Source of the DNA: Clitoria ternatea
Lineage: Eukaryota; Streptophyta; Magnoliopsida; Fabales; Fabaceae
Length of the DNA: 64,000 bases
Assembly (NCBI GenBank): GCA_037962975.1
Contig: CM075672.1
Coordinates: forward strand, 122,622,001 to 122,686,000
Direction of reading: 5' to 3'
The translations under genes were made by a program, and so were the position numbers. The notes under the pieces were generated by a model. The model did not search any database, was not told the DNA's origin, and saw only the letters and a list, made by a program, of their open reading frames with translations. Positions 21,567 to 32,401 of the stretch are shown in pieces; positions within the stretch are counted from its first letter, which is position 1, and each line of letters starts with the position of its first letter.

Positions 21567-21965
21567 GGTGATCGCAACCACCATAATCAATCATTCATAA
21601 TCATTGGTTTCCCGCCTCGCAAGGGGTACTCCCTATAGCAGCCTCGCAAGGTGCTTATCGTGATCGCAACCACGTTCAACAATTCTTATAGGTTTCCCGC
21701 ATCGCAAGGGGTACTCCCGCCTCATGATCGCAACCATGGGCATCATAGGTGCTCGCAAGCCCTTTATCATATCAAATACCAAGTGATCGCAACCACTGGC
21801 TCATCATCATACAATGGTCCCTGTAGGGCCTTTCACATTTCACAACCAGGTGATCGCAACCACCGGCACAATATCATATCATCATCACATTGGTTTCCCG
21901 CCTCGCAAGGGGTACTCCTTTCATAGAATCCCGCAGGATCTTTCATCACTGTGATCGCAACCACA
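21567..21965 (-). repeat. Six hairpins with constant loop ATCGCAAC (D 3' LTR)
   Basis: The stems differ but each is fully complementary: GGTG/CACC (21567), CGTG/CACG (21659), CATG/CATG (21723; extends to CTCATG/CATGGG), AGTG/CACT (21782), GGTG/CACC (21849) and TGTG/CACA (21950). A second, shorter class with loop CGCA lies between them (CCT/AGG, GCT/AGC, ATCC/GGAT). Coordinates are arm starts on the plus strand. The sense-strand loop is GTTGCGAT. Confidence 0.88.
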
Positions 21966-22559
21966 AAGTATCAATGCTATGCCATGCCATGAATGCAATG
22001 CAATAATGCATATGCTCAACAATAACCTCGCAAGGATATCTCACTCTCTCAATTAGGGGTATATTGCATCTTTTAGTTTTATCATCAATGGCATATAAAC
22101 ATTCACAAGGCCCTTCAAGGCATAACATACATATAATAGGCACTTCAATGGCCATAACATCATTCATGATAACCCACACATGGATAACAAAAGCATAGCA
22201 ACCAATCATAGTATTTATCCATACATAAAATTATTCGAATCATACTCATCATTCCACATAAGGCAATCACATTTATGCCCAACACAATCATGTTCTTAGA
22301 CATGCATTTCATAATTCATCATCAAGCCCTTAACATTGCTTTCGCATGATCATCCTTGGTGGTTAAGATTTTATGTTTCTCATTATATCTATTATGGGCA
22401 TAATCAAGTCATCTCAAGATTTTAATCATTATCCAACACCACCATATCATTGTCTTAAATATATATCCCTTTACATCCCCTCAAGCATCATACAATATAA
22501 GGAAAGAAGGCCCCAAGCCATCAGAACCAAGAAAAGAAGGGAAAATTCCATCAGGGGGG

Positions 22560-22785
22560 TTCACTCGCTCAAGCGAGGCCCACGTCCGCTTGAGCGAGAC
22601 AGCCCATCTCGCTTGAGCGTCTCAGTTCGCTCCAGCGAAACCATTCCAGTAAGCATTTCCAGGTACATTCGCTCGAGCGAGGCTCCCTTCAACTAGCCAC
22701 TCGCTCAGGCGAAATTGCTCCAGTAAGGAATCCCACACTCACTCGCTTGAGCGAGGTATCCACACGCTTAAGCGAAATCCGACCA
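22560..22785. repeat. TCGC-N4-GCGA inverted-repeat array 1 (D 3' LTR)
   Basis: Units such as CTCGCTCAAGCGAG, CGCTTGAGCGAG, TTCGCTCCAGCGAA, TTCGCTCGAGCGAG and CTCGCTTGAGCGAG occur about every 25-40 bp. The TCGC/GCGA arms are kept and the central four bases vary. Confidence 0.88.
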
Positions 22786-22799
22786 GAGGTCGTCCTTCC

Positions 22800-23580
22800 C
22801 ATCACTCGGTTTTGCACTCGGGGAAGTTATTCCAGAACCGATTCCTCTCATTTGGTCCCTCAATCGGCAATTTACATTAAAACCGACTTATCACTCGATC
22901 GATCATTCACTCGGTAATTCACCCTCACACCGACTCATCTTGCTTGGTTTTCTACTCGGTAAAATCAATCAAAGCCGACTCCTCTCTCACTTGGCCTTTC
23001 ACTCGGCAATATATTCCAAATCCGAGTCATCTCTAAATCAGTCTTTCACTCGGCAACTTCACTCCAAGTTTGAGTCATCTCAATCAGTTTTCCACTCAGC
23101 AACTTCGTTCCAAGTTCGAACCATCTCTGATGGTCCTTACTCGGTTAAACTATTCCAGACCGACCCCACACTAGCTCGGTCTTCCACTCGGTTAAATCAT
23201 TCCAGACCTAGTCTTTTCTCACTCGGTAATTTATTTCAAAAACCGACTTCCTTTTCATTTTCTCACGAGTGAAGTTATTCCAGAATACTTTTGGACAAAC
23301 ACACCATGTATCCCCAATCGGTGCCATCCTCACTCGGAATTACACACACGGAGGGACTCCACTCAGAACGAGTTACTTTGAACTCGAAAATTTCCACTCG
23401 GAACTCCACTACCCAGGGTATCATATCGGGAGACCCTTCACTCGGAATTATACGCACTTCTTCACTAGGACATAGCCCACTCGGAATTTCACTTGAAAAT
23501 TCACTACATCATAGAATTATTTTCTAAGGTTCCCACTCAAGTGGAATTTCGTCCAGAGTCCCACTTACTCATCATACACT
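22800..23580 (-). repeat. CACTCGG array with a loose 60-bp period (D 3' LTR)
   Basis: CACTCGG or one-base variants recur about every 30 bp. They often alternate with CCGACTC in a unit of the form CACTCGG(T/C)AA...TTCCA...CCGACTC. On the sense strand the motif is CCGAGTG. Confidence 0.85.
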
Positions 23581-23649
23581 TGTCACACTCAGTCAAAACA
23601 TAACCATACCAGTCATACACTTGAGTGAGCACCATCCCAGCATCAGACT

Positions 23650-23905
23650 TCACACTTTCGCTCAAGCTACTCACACACGCTTGGGCGAAAAATGTCCAGT
23701 GACCATTTCCTCACTAGCTCGCTCAAGCGCGGCCATGCCCGCTTGAGCGAGTTTCGTCCAGTAACTCCCTTGATTGCATAATATACAGCTCGCTTGAGCG
23801 GAAACCTCACCCGCCTGGGCAAAATTGGTCCAGAGACCATTATACCAATACAGGGGATTCTCGCCTGAGCGAGATCCCTTCTCGCTTGAGCGAGAATATC
23901 AGGAT
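23650..23905. repeat. TCGC-N4-GCGA inverted-repeat array 2 (D 3' LTR)
   Basis: A second cluster of the same units (CGCTCAAGCGCGG, CGCTTGAGCGAG, CGCCTGAGCGAG, CTCGCTTGAGCGAG) on the other side of the CACTCGG array. Confidence 0.85.
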
Positions 23906-25017
23906 ATGCGAAAGAAACATAAAAAACTCACAACCAACCATACCAAAACTTATACCAGCCAAAATCCATCAAGTCTAATATAGCAATTGCTTCACACTAG
24001 GCATTTAAAACCTATCCCAGACCTTTACACTCATTAACATTCAATTCAATCTATCAATCATGTCAAATTCAAACTTGTCATCATCTTATATGGATATACA
24101 TTTTCATATCAATTCAACACATAATTCTCATACATCATCCTCATTAATCATCAACTTGCCATTTCAATTAATTCAATACATATACATGGTAAGGCAAGCA
24201 TGAGTATTCATCACATACAATAATCACTCTCAATTTACTCATGCAATTTGAATGTAAACTCCTCTCCTACCTCGAGGGAAGAGCCGAAACGGTTCCAATG
24301 CTTCGGAAGCTCCATCGCATCACCCGGAATACGATCTACATAATATACATATGCATTCATACAATTAATAAGCCATCTCAAGGCATTCCTCATAATTCTT
24401 AAACATTTGCTAGCTTATCATAAAGCCCAACATCAAGTCCTAGACTTGCTAAACACCAAGTTATGTAATTGTATTAGGCTTCGGGAATTCGTTTCCCAAA
24501 GCCAAGATCCTTTAGATCTTAAAAGTCAACTATATCCAATAACATCATCATCTCATCCATTGTATAATGTAAACTCAAATCACTTCAATCCTTTAGACAT
24601 CATCATTATCACTCATTATTCAACTTAGCTCTCATATCCTTCAATAACCACAATTAATTAATCATATTTAAATGACACACCACAATGGTTTAGAACCTCA
24701 TCAAGTCACAATCTTATCATACCAATCCCTCACATTCCACATTCATAACAACACTCATCATTAAATATCACCTATTAACATTCAATTCAACCTTTCAAGC
24801 TAAATTATATCCTTTTCCACAAATTCTTAAGGCTAGGGTTCTCATCAAAACCCAACAACATTTACCCATGCTCATTAATCATCACCAATGGCCATTTTTC
24901 ATCATTAATATCACTCTCTAATATCATTAAACCTATATTCTACTCATATTTCACACTTTCCCCAATTTATTAGAGTTAGGGTTTCACTAAAATCCAACAA
25001 CACCATAAATGCTCATT

Positions 25018-25022
25018 AATTT
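25018..25022. repeat. Target-site duplication of C, left copy
   Basis: AATTT; the right copy is at 35065-35069. The uninterrupted site is visible at about 63725-63735 in the other LTR of D. Confidence 0.9.
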
Positions 25023-25995
25023 TGTAACACCCTAATTTTAAATTAAATAAATAATTAAGCCTAAAAACAAGGGAGGATTTTTCACAAATCAACCACTGGT
25101 CAATCGGTATAGGAAGAAGAGGAAGGCAAGGGAAAATGAAAGAATATTCATACACATAGCATTCGGTGGAAGGAACAAGGCTAGACTGATCCATTCAATT
25201 AAGCAAACACTTTATCGCCTGGGTGAATCCTACAAACAACGTCCACTCGCTTGGGCGAAATAGCTCAGGTCGCTCGGGCAAAGGACGATTCGCCTAAGCG
25301 ATACCCACACAAGAGTCTTCCTGAAACACACTCGTTGGAGTGAATACCGTGTTCGCTGGAGCGAGGAGTTCACTCGGCATCCTGCCGTTCCACTCGGTTT
25401 CTAGCGTACGGTTCACTCGGGAAAGCCCACTTCTTAACCCGCTCGGATTACATATACATATACATTGGCAACCCAAGATGATTCTCAAGTCACTCACTCG
25501 GAATCTATGAAGACTCCTTACACGGGATAATTCCCATGTCCATTACGCCGCTCGGGGTATTCTACTTACTTTTCACTCGGTAACCATATTATCTCCTGCT
25601 CTAATTCTCCTACTAAGCCAGGACTCGCTCGGGTTCTTAGCTACTTGCTGATCTAACCCAATGGATCCACTTAGTGTCTTAGGTGTCGTCCCCTGGTTGG
25701 TGAACTGCTCACTCGGCGAATTCTCACTCGGAAATCGTTGATTATCCTCTACTCATGAATTTTCACAATTGTTACTCACAGGGTTCGAACCAACTCCTCC
25801 TCCAAGCTATGCGACTTTAATCGATCGGATAATTTCAATCTCTCATCACTCGGAATGACTCATTATCTCGCTTCCTTCTAACGATAACTTAGCCCCACTT
25901 CTACCCATAGTCACACTGATCTCCTACGCTCGGAAGGTACGCTTATACACCCATATTTACCACTCAACGTCACCTACAGCATAGAACAACGCACA

Positions 25996-26001
<6 letters not shown>

Positions 26002-26034
<33 letters not shown>
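26002..26034. repeat. (TA)n microsatellite in the C 3' LTR
   Basis: It is about twice as long as the equivalent run at 33381-33397 in the other LTR, so it changed length after insertion. Confidence 0.9.
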
Positions 26035-26036
<2 letters not shown>

Positions 26037-26605
26037 AAAGTGTTTAGATATTACAAGGCATTAGAATGTTTTTGCTACCCGAAAGTATTCAAGTTCTAAG
26101 ATAGGGGCTAAAATCAAAATACGAGCCGACCAAGGCTTGACAAGACCTTACACACAACATTTACATATACACATGTATTCCATAGCGCTCGGTTCCTCTA
26201 CTCTGCACCCGGTCTCTTCTTCATCCTTCATTCCGAGGGATATTCACTGAAAAAGGTAGCCTCTGCAGGGGTGAGCTTTTACATGTAAAATGACAACCAA
26301 GGACTCGGTATCAGTGTCAGTACGCACACTTACTTTCACTCAGCTATGTTCAGGATGAACTAAGATCATGCAATCGGAATAATGTTTATAACATACATAC
26401 TACATAAGTTTATCTTCATTCACACGTACACATGCATCCACACATTAGGAAATCATTCATAACACTCAACACATACTATGCACACTACCCTAATCAACCT
26501 CATGTCTACATGCATGCTTGCGGATCCGACTCGAGGGATGACTTTGAGTTGCAGTTCCCCCCTTTTAATGGCCCCTGGTCCTTCGGCTCTTCCCACGTGG
26601 TACCG

Positions 26606-26728
26606 GCCTCCCATTGGCGTCTCGAGACTCCTCTCTAGCTCCTACGGCTACCACGAGCCCCTTCAGGATCTAGCCAAGGTCTGCAGCTGGGAGTCATTCC
26701 CTCGGGGCTCTTGACCTTCCACGGGTCA
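26606..26728 (-). repeat. Hairpin cluster in the C LTR (loops near TTCCACG)
   Basis: GCC/GGC with loop TCCCATT (26606), TAGC/GCTA with loop TCCTACG (26636) and TGACC/GGTCA with loop TTCCACG (26712). GTCTCGAGAC and CCACGTGG palindromes lie within or beside it. The LTR of A keeps TAGC/GCTA and TGACC/GGTCA (loop TTCCTCG). It is weaker than the arrays in B and D. Confidence 0.6.
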
Positions 26729-27422
26729 CCCCATTCTTATACATGCAGCTAATGCATTTACCCGCACGCATCATTATTCAACTGATGCCTCCTTCGAAAC
26801 CATCGTAGTAGGAATAGATTCAACACAGTCCTCATATTTACTTTGCCAGCCATAACAACATGCACAACAATCGGACAATCAAGGTAATACCGTCTAACAA
26901 ACCATGCATTTCATTCGTCTATAACAAGGTTAACAGGTTACATTACCACCATCTGGGTCACATGCAATTATTGTACGACTACCATCTTACACACAGGATC
27001 CAGAATCAACAATCATGTATATTATTCAATCGCCACAAACACATGCACCCGTACTTAAAGCAATACATTCACCCGGTACCGTTCGTGGACCATGCATTTG
27101 GCATGCAAGCGCCCCCTACCTATTAAAGGAATTCAAGAAGCTTTTCTGCTCTCGACGTTGGGTCTGACGCCCTTCTTCCGACTTATTCAGCCTTCATTCG
27201 CTCCGTCGTACTCTGCAATCGGCTCGGGGATGGGAAGTTGTTCTCCCTCTGCTTCAACGGTCGTCCTTCACCAGTTGGAGGGGCTCTGACCTTCCTCCAG
27301 CACCGTCGTCATGATCTCCGGGAACGAAGGGCAAGCATAGAGAAAAGAGGATGGAGGCGAAGAAGAAAAGAGAGGATGAAATAGTGGGAGAAGATGGGTA
27401 TCCACGGTGATACAGGGTATGC

Positions 27423-27429
27423 ATATATA
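27423..27429 (-). promoter_or_regulatory. Probable TATA box of the C 3' LTR
   Basis: GCGTATATATGC on the sense strand lies about 225 bp from the LTR start and is followed by a long pyrimidine-rich stretch (27310-27400 on the plus strand as purines), as expected just after a plant LTR start site. Confidence 0.5.
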
Positions 27430-27593
27430 CGCATGCGAAGAAAAGGAAGTGGGATGGGAAGTTGTGAGTCGCAGTCCACTCACACAACTTCGCCAATCAC
27501 AAATAGCCACCTTTCACCAAGTAAGCCTAATTAACTTGTTATTATTTCTTAAGCTATGTTGGTTATAATTAACAATTAATTCCCTACTTGCAT

Positions 27594-29345
27594 TTAAATT
27601 CTTAACATTTTATTTTCATTCGGTATATAACTTCGAAATTGGGATGTTACAGTTCTCCCCCTCTCAAAAGAATTTCGTCCTCGAAATTCAATCGGCAACT
27701 TACCTTGGTTAAACAACTCAAGGTGCTGCTGCCTCATGGCGTCCTCGCGTTCCCAGGTACAAGAGGTAGTCTTGCCTTGCTGCCACTCCACTTCAACCAG
27801 TTGTACGTCTTTGCTCCTCAAACGCTTTACTGATCGGTCCACTATTCTGATCGGTGTAGTCACTGTGGTCAGGTCTTCCTTGATTTTCACTTCATCATCA
27901 GGCATTGTGTGGCTGGGGTCATGTATATACTTCCTTAGTTGGGACACATGAAACACATTGTGCAATCTGGATAAGTGAGTCGGTAATGCTACACGGTATG
28001 CCATGGAGCCGACTCGTTCTAATACCTCATAAGGTCTAATGTATCGGGGATTCAACTTTCCACCTTTCAAGACTCGCCCGACTCCTTTACTCGGGGAAGT
28101 CTTCAAAAACACTCTGTCTCCGACTGAAAACTCTAATGGTTTGGTTCGTTTGTCATGGTAGCTCCTTTTCCTGTCCTGGGACACCTTCATCCGTTCCCTT
28201 ATCACACGGATCTGTTCTGATGTTTGCTTTATAATTTCCGGTCCCAACAGTAGACTCTCACCTGTTTCTGACCAACAAAGTGGGGTTCGGCATCTTCGTC
28301 CATATAGTGCTTCGTAGGGTGCCATACCGATACTGTTATGATGGCTGTTATTGTATGTAAACTCAATCAAGGGGAGGTACTGCTCCTAGTTTCCACCGTG
28401 TTCCAATACACACGCCCTTAGCAAGTCCTCCAGGCTTTGAATCGTTCGCTCGGATTGTCCATCCGATTGGGGGTGGTAAGCGGAACTTAGCCAAAGCTTC
28501 GTGCCCATTTCCTGGTGCAGGCTGGTCCAAAACCGGGACGTGAACCTAGGATCCCTATCCGATACGATAGAAGTTGGCACTCCATGCAGTCGGATAATTT
28601 CTTGGATGTAAATCCACGCTAACTTATGCAAAGGGTACTTCATGTTCACAGGTAGGAAGTGTGCACTCTTCGTCAGTCGGTCAACGATGACCCAAATTGC
28701 ATCATGGCCCGCTCGGTTTTTGGGCAATCCCATGACAAAGTCCATGGCAATAGAGTCCCATTTCCACACGGGAATCTCCAGGGGTTGCAATGCACCATAC
28801 GGCTTCTGGTGCTCCACCTTTGACTTCTGACAGGTAATGCACCGAGCCACATATTCTGCCACGTTCCTTTTTAATCCGGGCCACCAGAACTGGGTTCTCA
28901 AGTCGTGGTACATCTTCGTGGCACCCGGGTGGATACTTAGCAAGCTTTTGTGAGCTTCATCAAGCACTATTCTTCTTAATTTTCCTCCACTCGGCACGTA
29001 TATTCTGTTTCTTAATCGGAAGATCCCATCTGATCCCTTAGTCAAGGACAAGTCTTTACCTTTGGTCTGAGTCTCCCTCATTTCAGCCAAGTAGGGATCT
29101 GACTGCTGCTGCTCGCACACGGATTTTAGGAATTCATTGGCAATCCTCAGCGTGCCGATCGTCATTCTCCGAGGGGAGGGGATGTCAACATGTAAGTTCA
29201 TGTCTCGGAACTGTTCCAACAGCTCTACCTCCTTCACCATCATCACTGCCACATGAAGGGATTTCTGACTCAACACGTTGGCAACAACGTTTGCCTTACC
29301 CGGATGGTACTTTAGCTCGAAATCATAATCTTTTAAAAATTCCAT
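27594..29345 (-). pseudogene. Element C RNase H end, integrase and chromodomain-like tail
   Basis: The frame continues from RT-RNase H after a stop near 29350. It shows YHPGKANVVANVLS and then the integrase HHCC finger (H in LDEAHKSLLSIHPG, CITCQKSKVEHQ at about 28800-28850). The core acidic residues lie in WDSIAMDFVMGLP, SIVSDRDPRFTSRFW and the GQSERTIQSLEDLLRA segment. The C-terminus reads YEVLERVGSMAYRVALPTHLSRLHNVFH and VEVEWQQGKTTSCTWEREDAM. One stop (TGG to TAG) falls near 28388. The frame has no stop at the usual place: it crosses the polypurine tract and ends 57 bp inside the LTR. Confidence 0.92.
27652..27665 (-). other. Element C polypurine tract
   Basis: Minus strand GAGAGGGGGAGAAC next to the LTR start TGTAACATCCC; A is identical and B nearly so. 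Confidence 0.88.
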
Positions 29346-29354
29346 CCATATTCT

Positions 29355-31283
29355 CTACCTCATGTTCAGTTCCTTTTGGTCGAATAAGTATTTGAGGCTC
29401 TTGTGATCACTGTATACTTCAAATCTGGACTCGAACAAATAATGCCTCCAGATTTTTAACGCGAACACCACAGCTGCCAATTCCAAGTCGTGGGTCGGAT
29501 AATGCTGCTCGTGAGGTCTCAGTTGCCGAGAGGCGTACGCTATCACCCGGTCTTTCTGCATTAGCACGCATCCTAATTCGAGTCCTGATGCATCACAATA
29601 AACCACGAAGCTCTTTTGCAAGTCAGGTAATGCTAACACTGGGGCAGTCGTCAACTTGTCTTTCAGCCCTCGGAAACTGCTCTCGCACTCAGAACTCCAC
29701 ACGAAGGGAATGTTCTTCCGAGTCAATTTAGTTAGTGGCAAGGCCAACTTGGAAAAACCCTCAATAAATCTTCTATAATAACCTGCCAGGCCCATAAAGC
29801 TTCTTACCTCCGGGACCGACTTGGGTCTCTCCCATGCCATTATGGCTGTCACCTTCGAAGGGTCCATCGAGACACCTTCCTCGGAAATCACATGTCCGAG
29901 GAAATGGATTTTATCCATCCAGAAATCGCACTTTGAAAGCTTCACAAACAGCTGCCTTTCCCTTAACACTTGAAGTACCGCTCGGAGGTGTCCTTCGTGC
30001 TCCTCAGGAGTCTTGGAGTAGACTAGGATATCATCGATGAAGATTACTATGAATCGGTCTAGGTATGGGTGGAATATGCTGTTCATGTAATTCATGAAGA
30101 CAGCAGGGGCGTTTGTCACACCGAACGGCATCACTACATGCTCGTAGTGACCATACCGAGTCCTAAAGGTAGTCTTTGGAATATCCGAGTCCTTCACTCA
30201 GATCTGGTGGTATCCCGATCGTAAGTCGATTTTCGAGAAGACTGAGGCTCCATGCAGTTGGTCGATCAAGTCATCAATTCGGGGCAATGGGTATCGGTTC
30301 TTAATCGTGAGTTTGTTTAGCTGTCGGTAATCTATACAAAGTCTCATGCTGCCATCCTTCTTCTTAACAAGCAGCACAGGTGCGCCCTATGGTGATACAC
30401 TCAGTCTAATGAATTGTTTTCCGAGTAACTCATCTACTTGCTTCTTCAGCTCGGCCAATTCAGTTGGGGACATTCTATAAGGTGCACTGGAGACTGGCTC
30501 GGCTCCAGGAATCAAGTCTATAGAGAATTCAACTTCTCTATTGGGAGGGACACTCGGTATGTCCTCGGGAAACACTTTTGGGAATTCGCAGACGGTCGAA
30601 ATTTCGTTCACTCGGGTTTTACTTTCACCCTCGGTTAAACAAAGCATCATAAACAGTTGAACTATACCTTGTGTCTGGTCGTCCTTATTGTGCTGCCTCG
30701 GGAAGATTATCCTTCGGTTTCTACAATCCACTAACACCTTGTTGGCTGAAAGCCAATCTATGCCGAGCACGATATCAAGGCCCTTCAGAGGCACGCACAC
30801 GAGATCGAAGGTAAAACTCCGATCGTCCAACATAAACGTTACGCCTTTACACATTGTTGATGTCAACACCTTAGGGCCAGTCGGGTTGGTCACCTCCAAA
30901 CTCCGATCCATATCCACAGTCGGTAATCGCAGTCGTCTCACACACTCATCAGCTACGAAGGAGTGGGTGGCTCCAGAATCAAAAATTACATTAAATGTAT
31001 ATTTACCGAGTAGGCACTTACTCTGTACCAAGTCATTCGCCTGTGCAGCATCTTCCGTGTTGATTGCGTAGACTCTTCCAGCAGTTGGTTGATCGACGTC
31101 TCTCTTCCGGTTAGTTGGGGCAAACATCATATTCCCTTTGGCTCTGCTGCCTCTGCCGCTCGGTCTTTGGTTATCGTTCCCTCGGTTCCTCTCTTGGAAA
31201 CCTCCATGACGTGCATTGGGGTTGGCTTGACGAAGTTGGGGGCAGTCGGGGCGAATATGCCCCTTCTCTGGCAATGAAAGCAC
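29355..31283 (-). pseudogene. Element C protease, reverse transcriptase and RNase H
   Basis: One reading frame with three in-frame stops. The protease has DSGATHSFVADECVRRL (about 30945-30990) and the flap-side GIDWLSANKVLVDC. The RT segment has EVEFSIDLIPGAEPVS, MRLCIDYRQLNKL (about 30310-30345), FIDDILVYSKTPEEHE (about 29990-30035) and HFLGHVISEEGVSMDPSK. RNase H has VVYCDASGLELGCVLMQKDR and SDHKSLKYLFDQKELNMR. The stops are near 30384 (TGG to TAG), 30200 (CGA to TGA, within a CCGAGTGA motif) and 29350 (CAG to TAG); all are transitions. The upper end overlaps the zinc-knuckle region, where the frame differs from gag. Confidence 0.92.
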
Positions 31284-32116
31284 TTGACCTCTGTACTATT
31301 GCAATGAGCAAAGTGGTCACCACCACATTTAAAACACTTGCCAAATCTTGGTCGTCCACTCATCTGTCTCCCTTGGTTACTGCGATCTTGATACTTGGTA
31401 AAGGGTCCATTTCTTCCCACGTTTCCTGGCCTCTTAAACCGTGACTGCTGAGGCCTTAAGTACTGATTGGCTCTGCTACTCTGGCCTGAGTGGGCCTTGT
31501 CATCTTCTTCAAATATTCTACATTTGTTCACCAATGCAGGGAAACTCCAGATCTCTTGATATCTGCAGGCTCTCTTAATATCTGATCTCAATCCATTTTC
31601 AAATTTAAGGCACTTGGAGCTCTCCGTCCCGGGTTGTTGGAAGGGTGGGTAGAATAGACATAATTCTTCGAATCTAGTTGCATACTCTTCCACAGTCATG
31701 GAGCCTTGCTTCAACTCCATAAACTCCAACTCCTTCCGACTCCTTACTGTGTCGGGGAAATACTTCTCTAAGAAGCATGTCTTGAAATCGTTCCATGTCA
31801 ACTGAGCATCATTATCAGGGAATCGATTTCTGGCTATCTTCCACCAGTTCTCCGCTTCATCTCACAGCATATACACTGCACATTCTACCTTTTGGGCCTC
31901 GGAACAACGAAGACCCCCAAAAATCCTTTCCAGCTCCTGAGTCCATTTAAAAGCTGCCTCCGGGTTATGTCCTCCCTGGAACTCACTCGGCTTCCTCTTC
32001 AGGAAGCGGTCCAGCACGTGGCCATCCTCAGTTCGAGTCTGGCCCTGCCTCTCAAACACGTCCGTAAAGCATTGGAATGCTGTGGCTATAGCCTCCATGC
32101 TTTGGCGATGCGTCAT
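31127..32116 (-). pseudogene. Element C gag
   Basis: ATG at 32116 (MTHRQSMEAIATAFQ), about 285 bp inside the LTR. The gag domain includes ECAVYML, DEAENWW, FLEKYFPDTVRSRKELEFMEL and LCLFYPPFQQPG. One stop, CGA to TGA, is at about 31860. The first zinc knuckle CFKCGGDHFAHC is altered in spacing, and the second has lost its last His and Cys in this frame. A frameshift in this region (31260-31300) moves the continuing protein into the protease frame. Homologous to gag of A (44829) and B (50000). Confidence 0.9.
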
Positions 32117-32386
32117 CCCTTATCCTGAAATTAACACCCTTCAAGGATAAGCATACCGAGCCACTTATTACCGATCGCATCTTAGTCTAATATTTAGTAA
32201 CTTAGCGCACCATGCCATTCCTATATGTTACACAACCAATCGGACCAGGGGTGACCTCCTATCCACAATTCAATATCATAGCATTATTCAGGTTCAGTAA
32301 TATTACAATAGTCCTGACCATTCGATTAGAAAGCACACAACCGCTCACACACGGTAAGCTTACCTTGGCCTTGGACCTTTCGGTCT

Positions 32387-32398
32387 GCTCTGATACCA
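32387..32398 (-). other. Element C primer-binding site
   Basis: TGGTATCAGAGC on the minus strand, three bases from the LTR end. A GACC GAAA GGTC hairpin follows it at 32374-32385. Confidence 0.93.
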
Positions 32399-32401
32399 AA
32401 A

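Larger units (their letters stand above)
20676..25022 (-). repeat. Element D 3' LTR, distal part (interrupted by C)
   Basis: The sense-strand 3' end is GGGGTGTTATA at 20676. It is collinear with 59204-63729, the other LTR of D, but lacks about 218 bp present there at 59385-59602. It holds the ATCGCAAC-loop hairpins, two TCGC-N4-GCGA arrays and a CACTCGG array. It is cut at 25022 by element C and resumes at 35070. Together the two parts give about 5.1 kb, very long for an LTR. Confidence 0.88.
25023..27651 (-). repeat. Element C 3' LTR (2629 bp)
   Basis: Sense strand TGTAACATCCCAATTTCG (27651) to ...TTAGGGTGTTACA (25023). It contains TCGC-N4-GCGA units (25215-25370), CACTCGG repeats (25370-25940), a (TA)n run, hairpins at 26606-26728 and a TATATA element at 27423-27429. 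It lacks about 51 bp present at 34265-34315 in the 5' LTR. Confidence 0.92.

Noticed and set aside
22940..23527. Several open frames across the CACTCGG and TCGC arrays
   Set aside because: They come from repetition of stop-poor motifs, overlap in several frames and have no conserved protein feature.
27254..27510. Overlapping frames of 80 codons repeated at 34667-34923
   Set aside because: Both copies lie in the CT-rich leader of the C LTRs, in two frames at once. The repetition only reflects LTR duplication.
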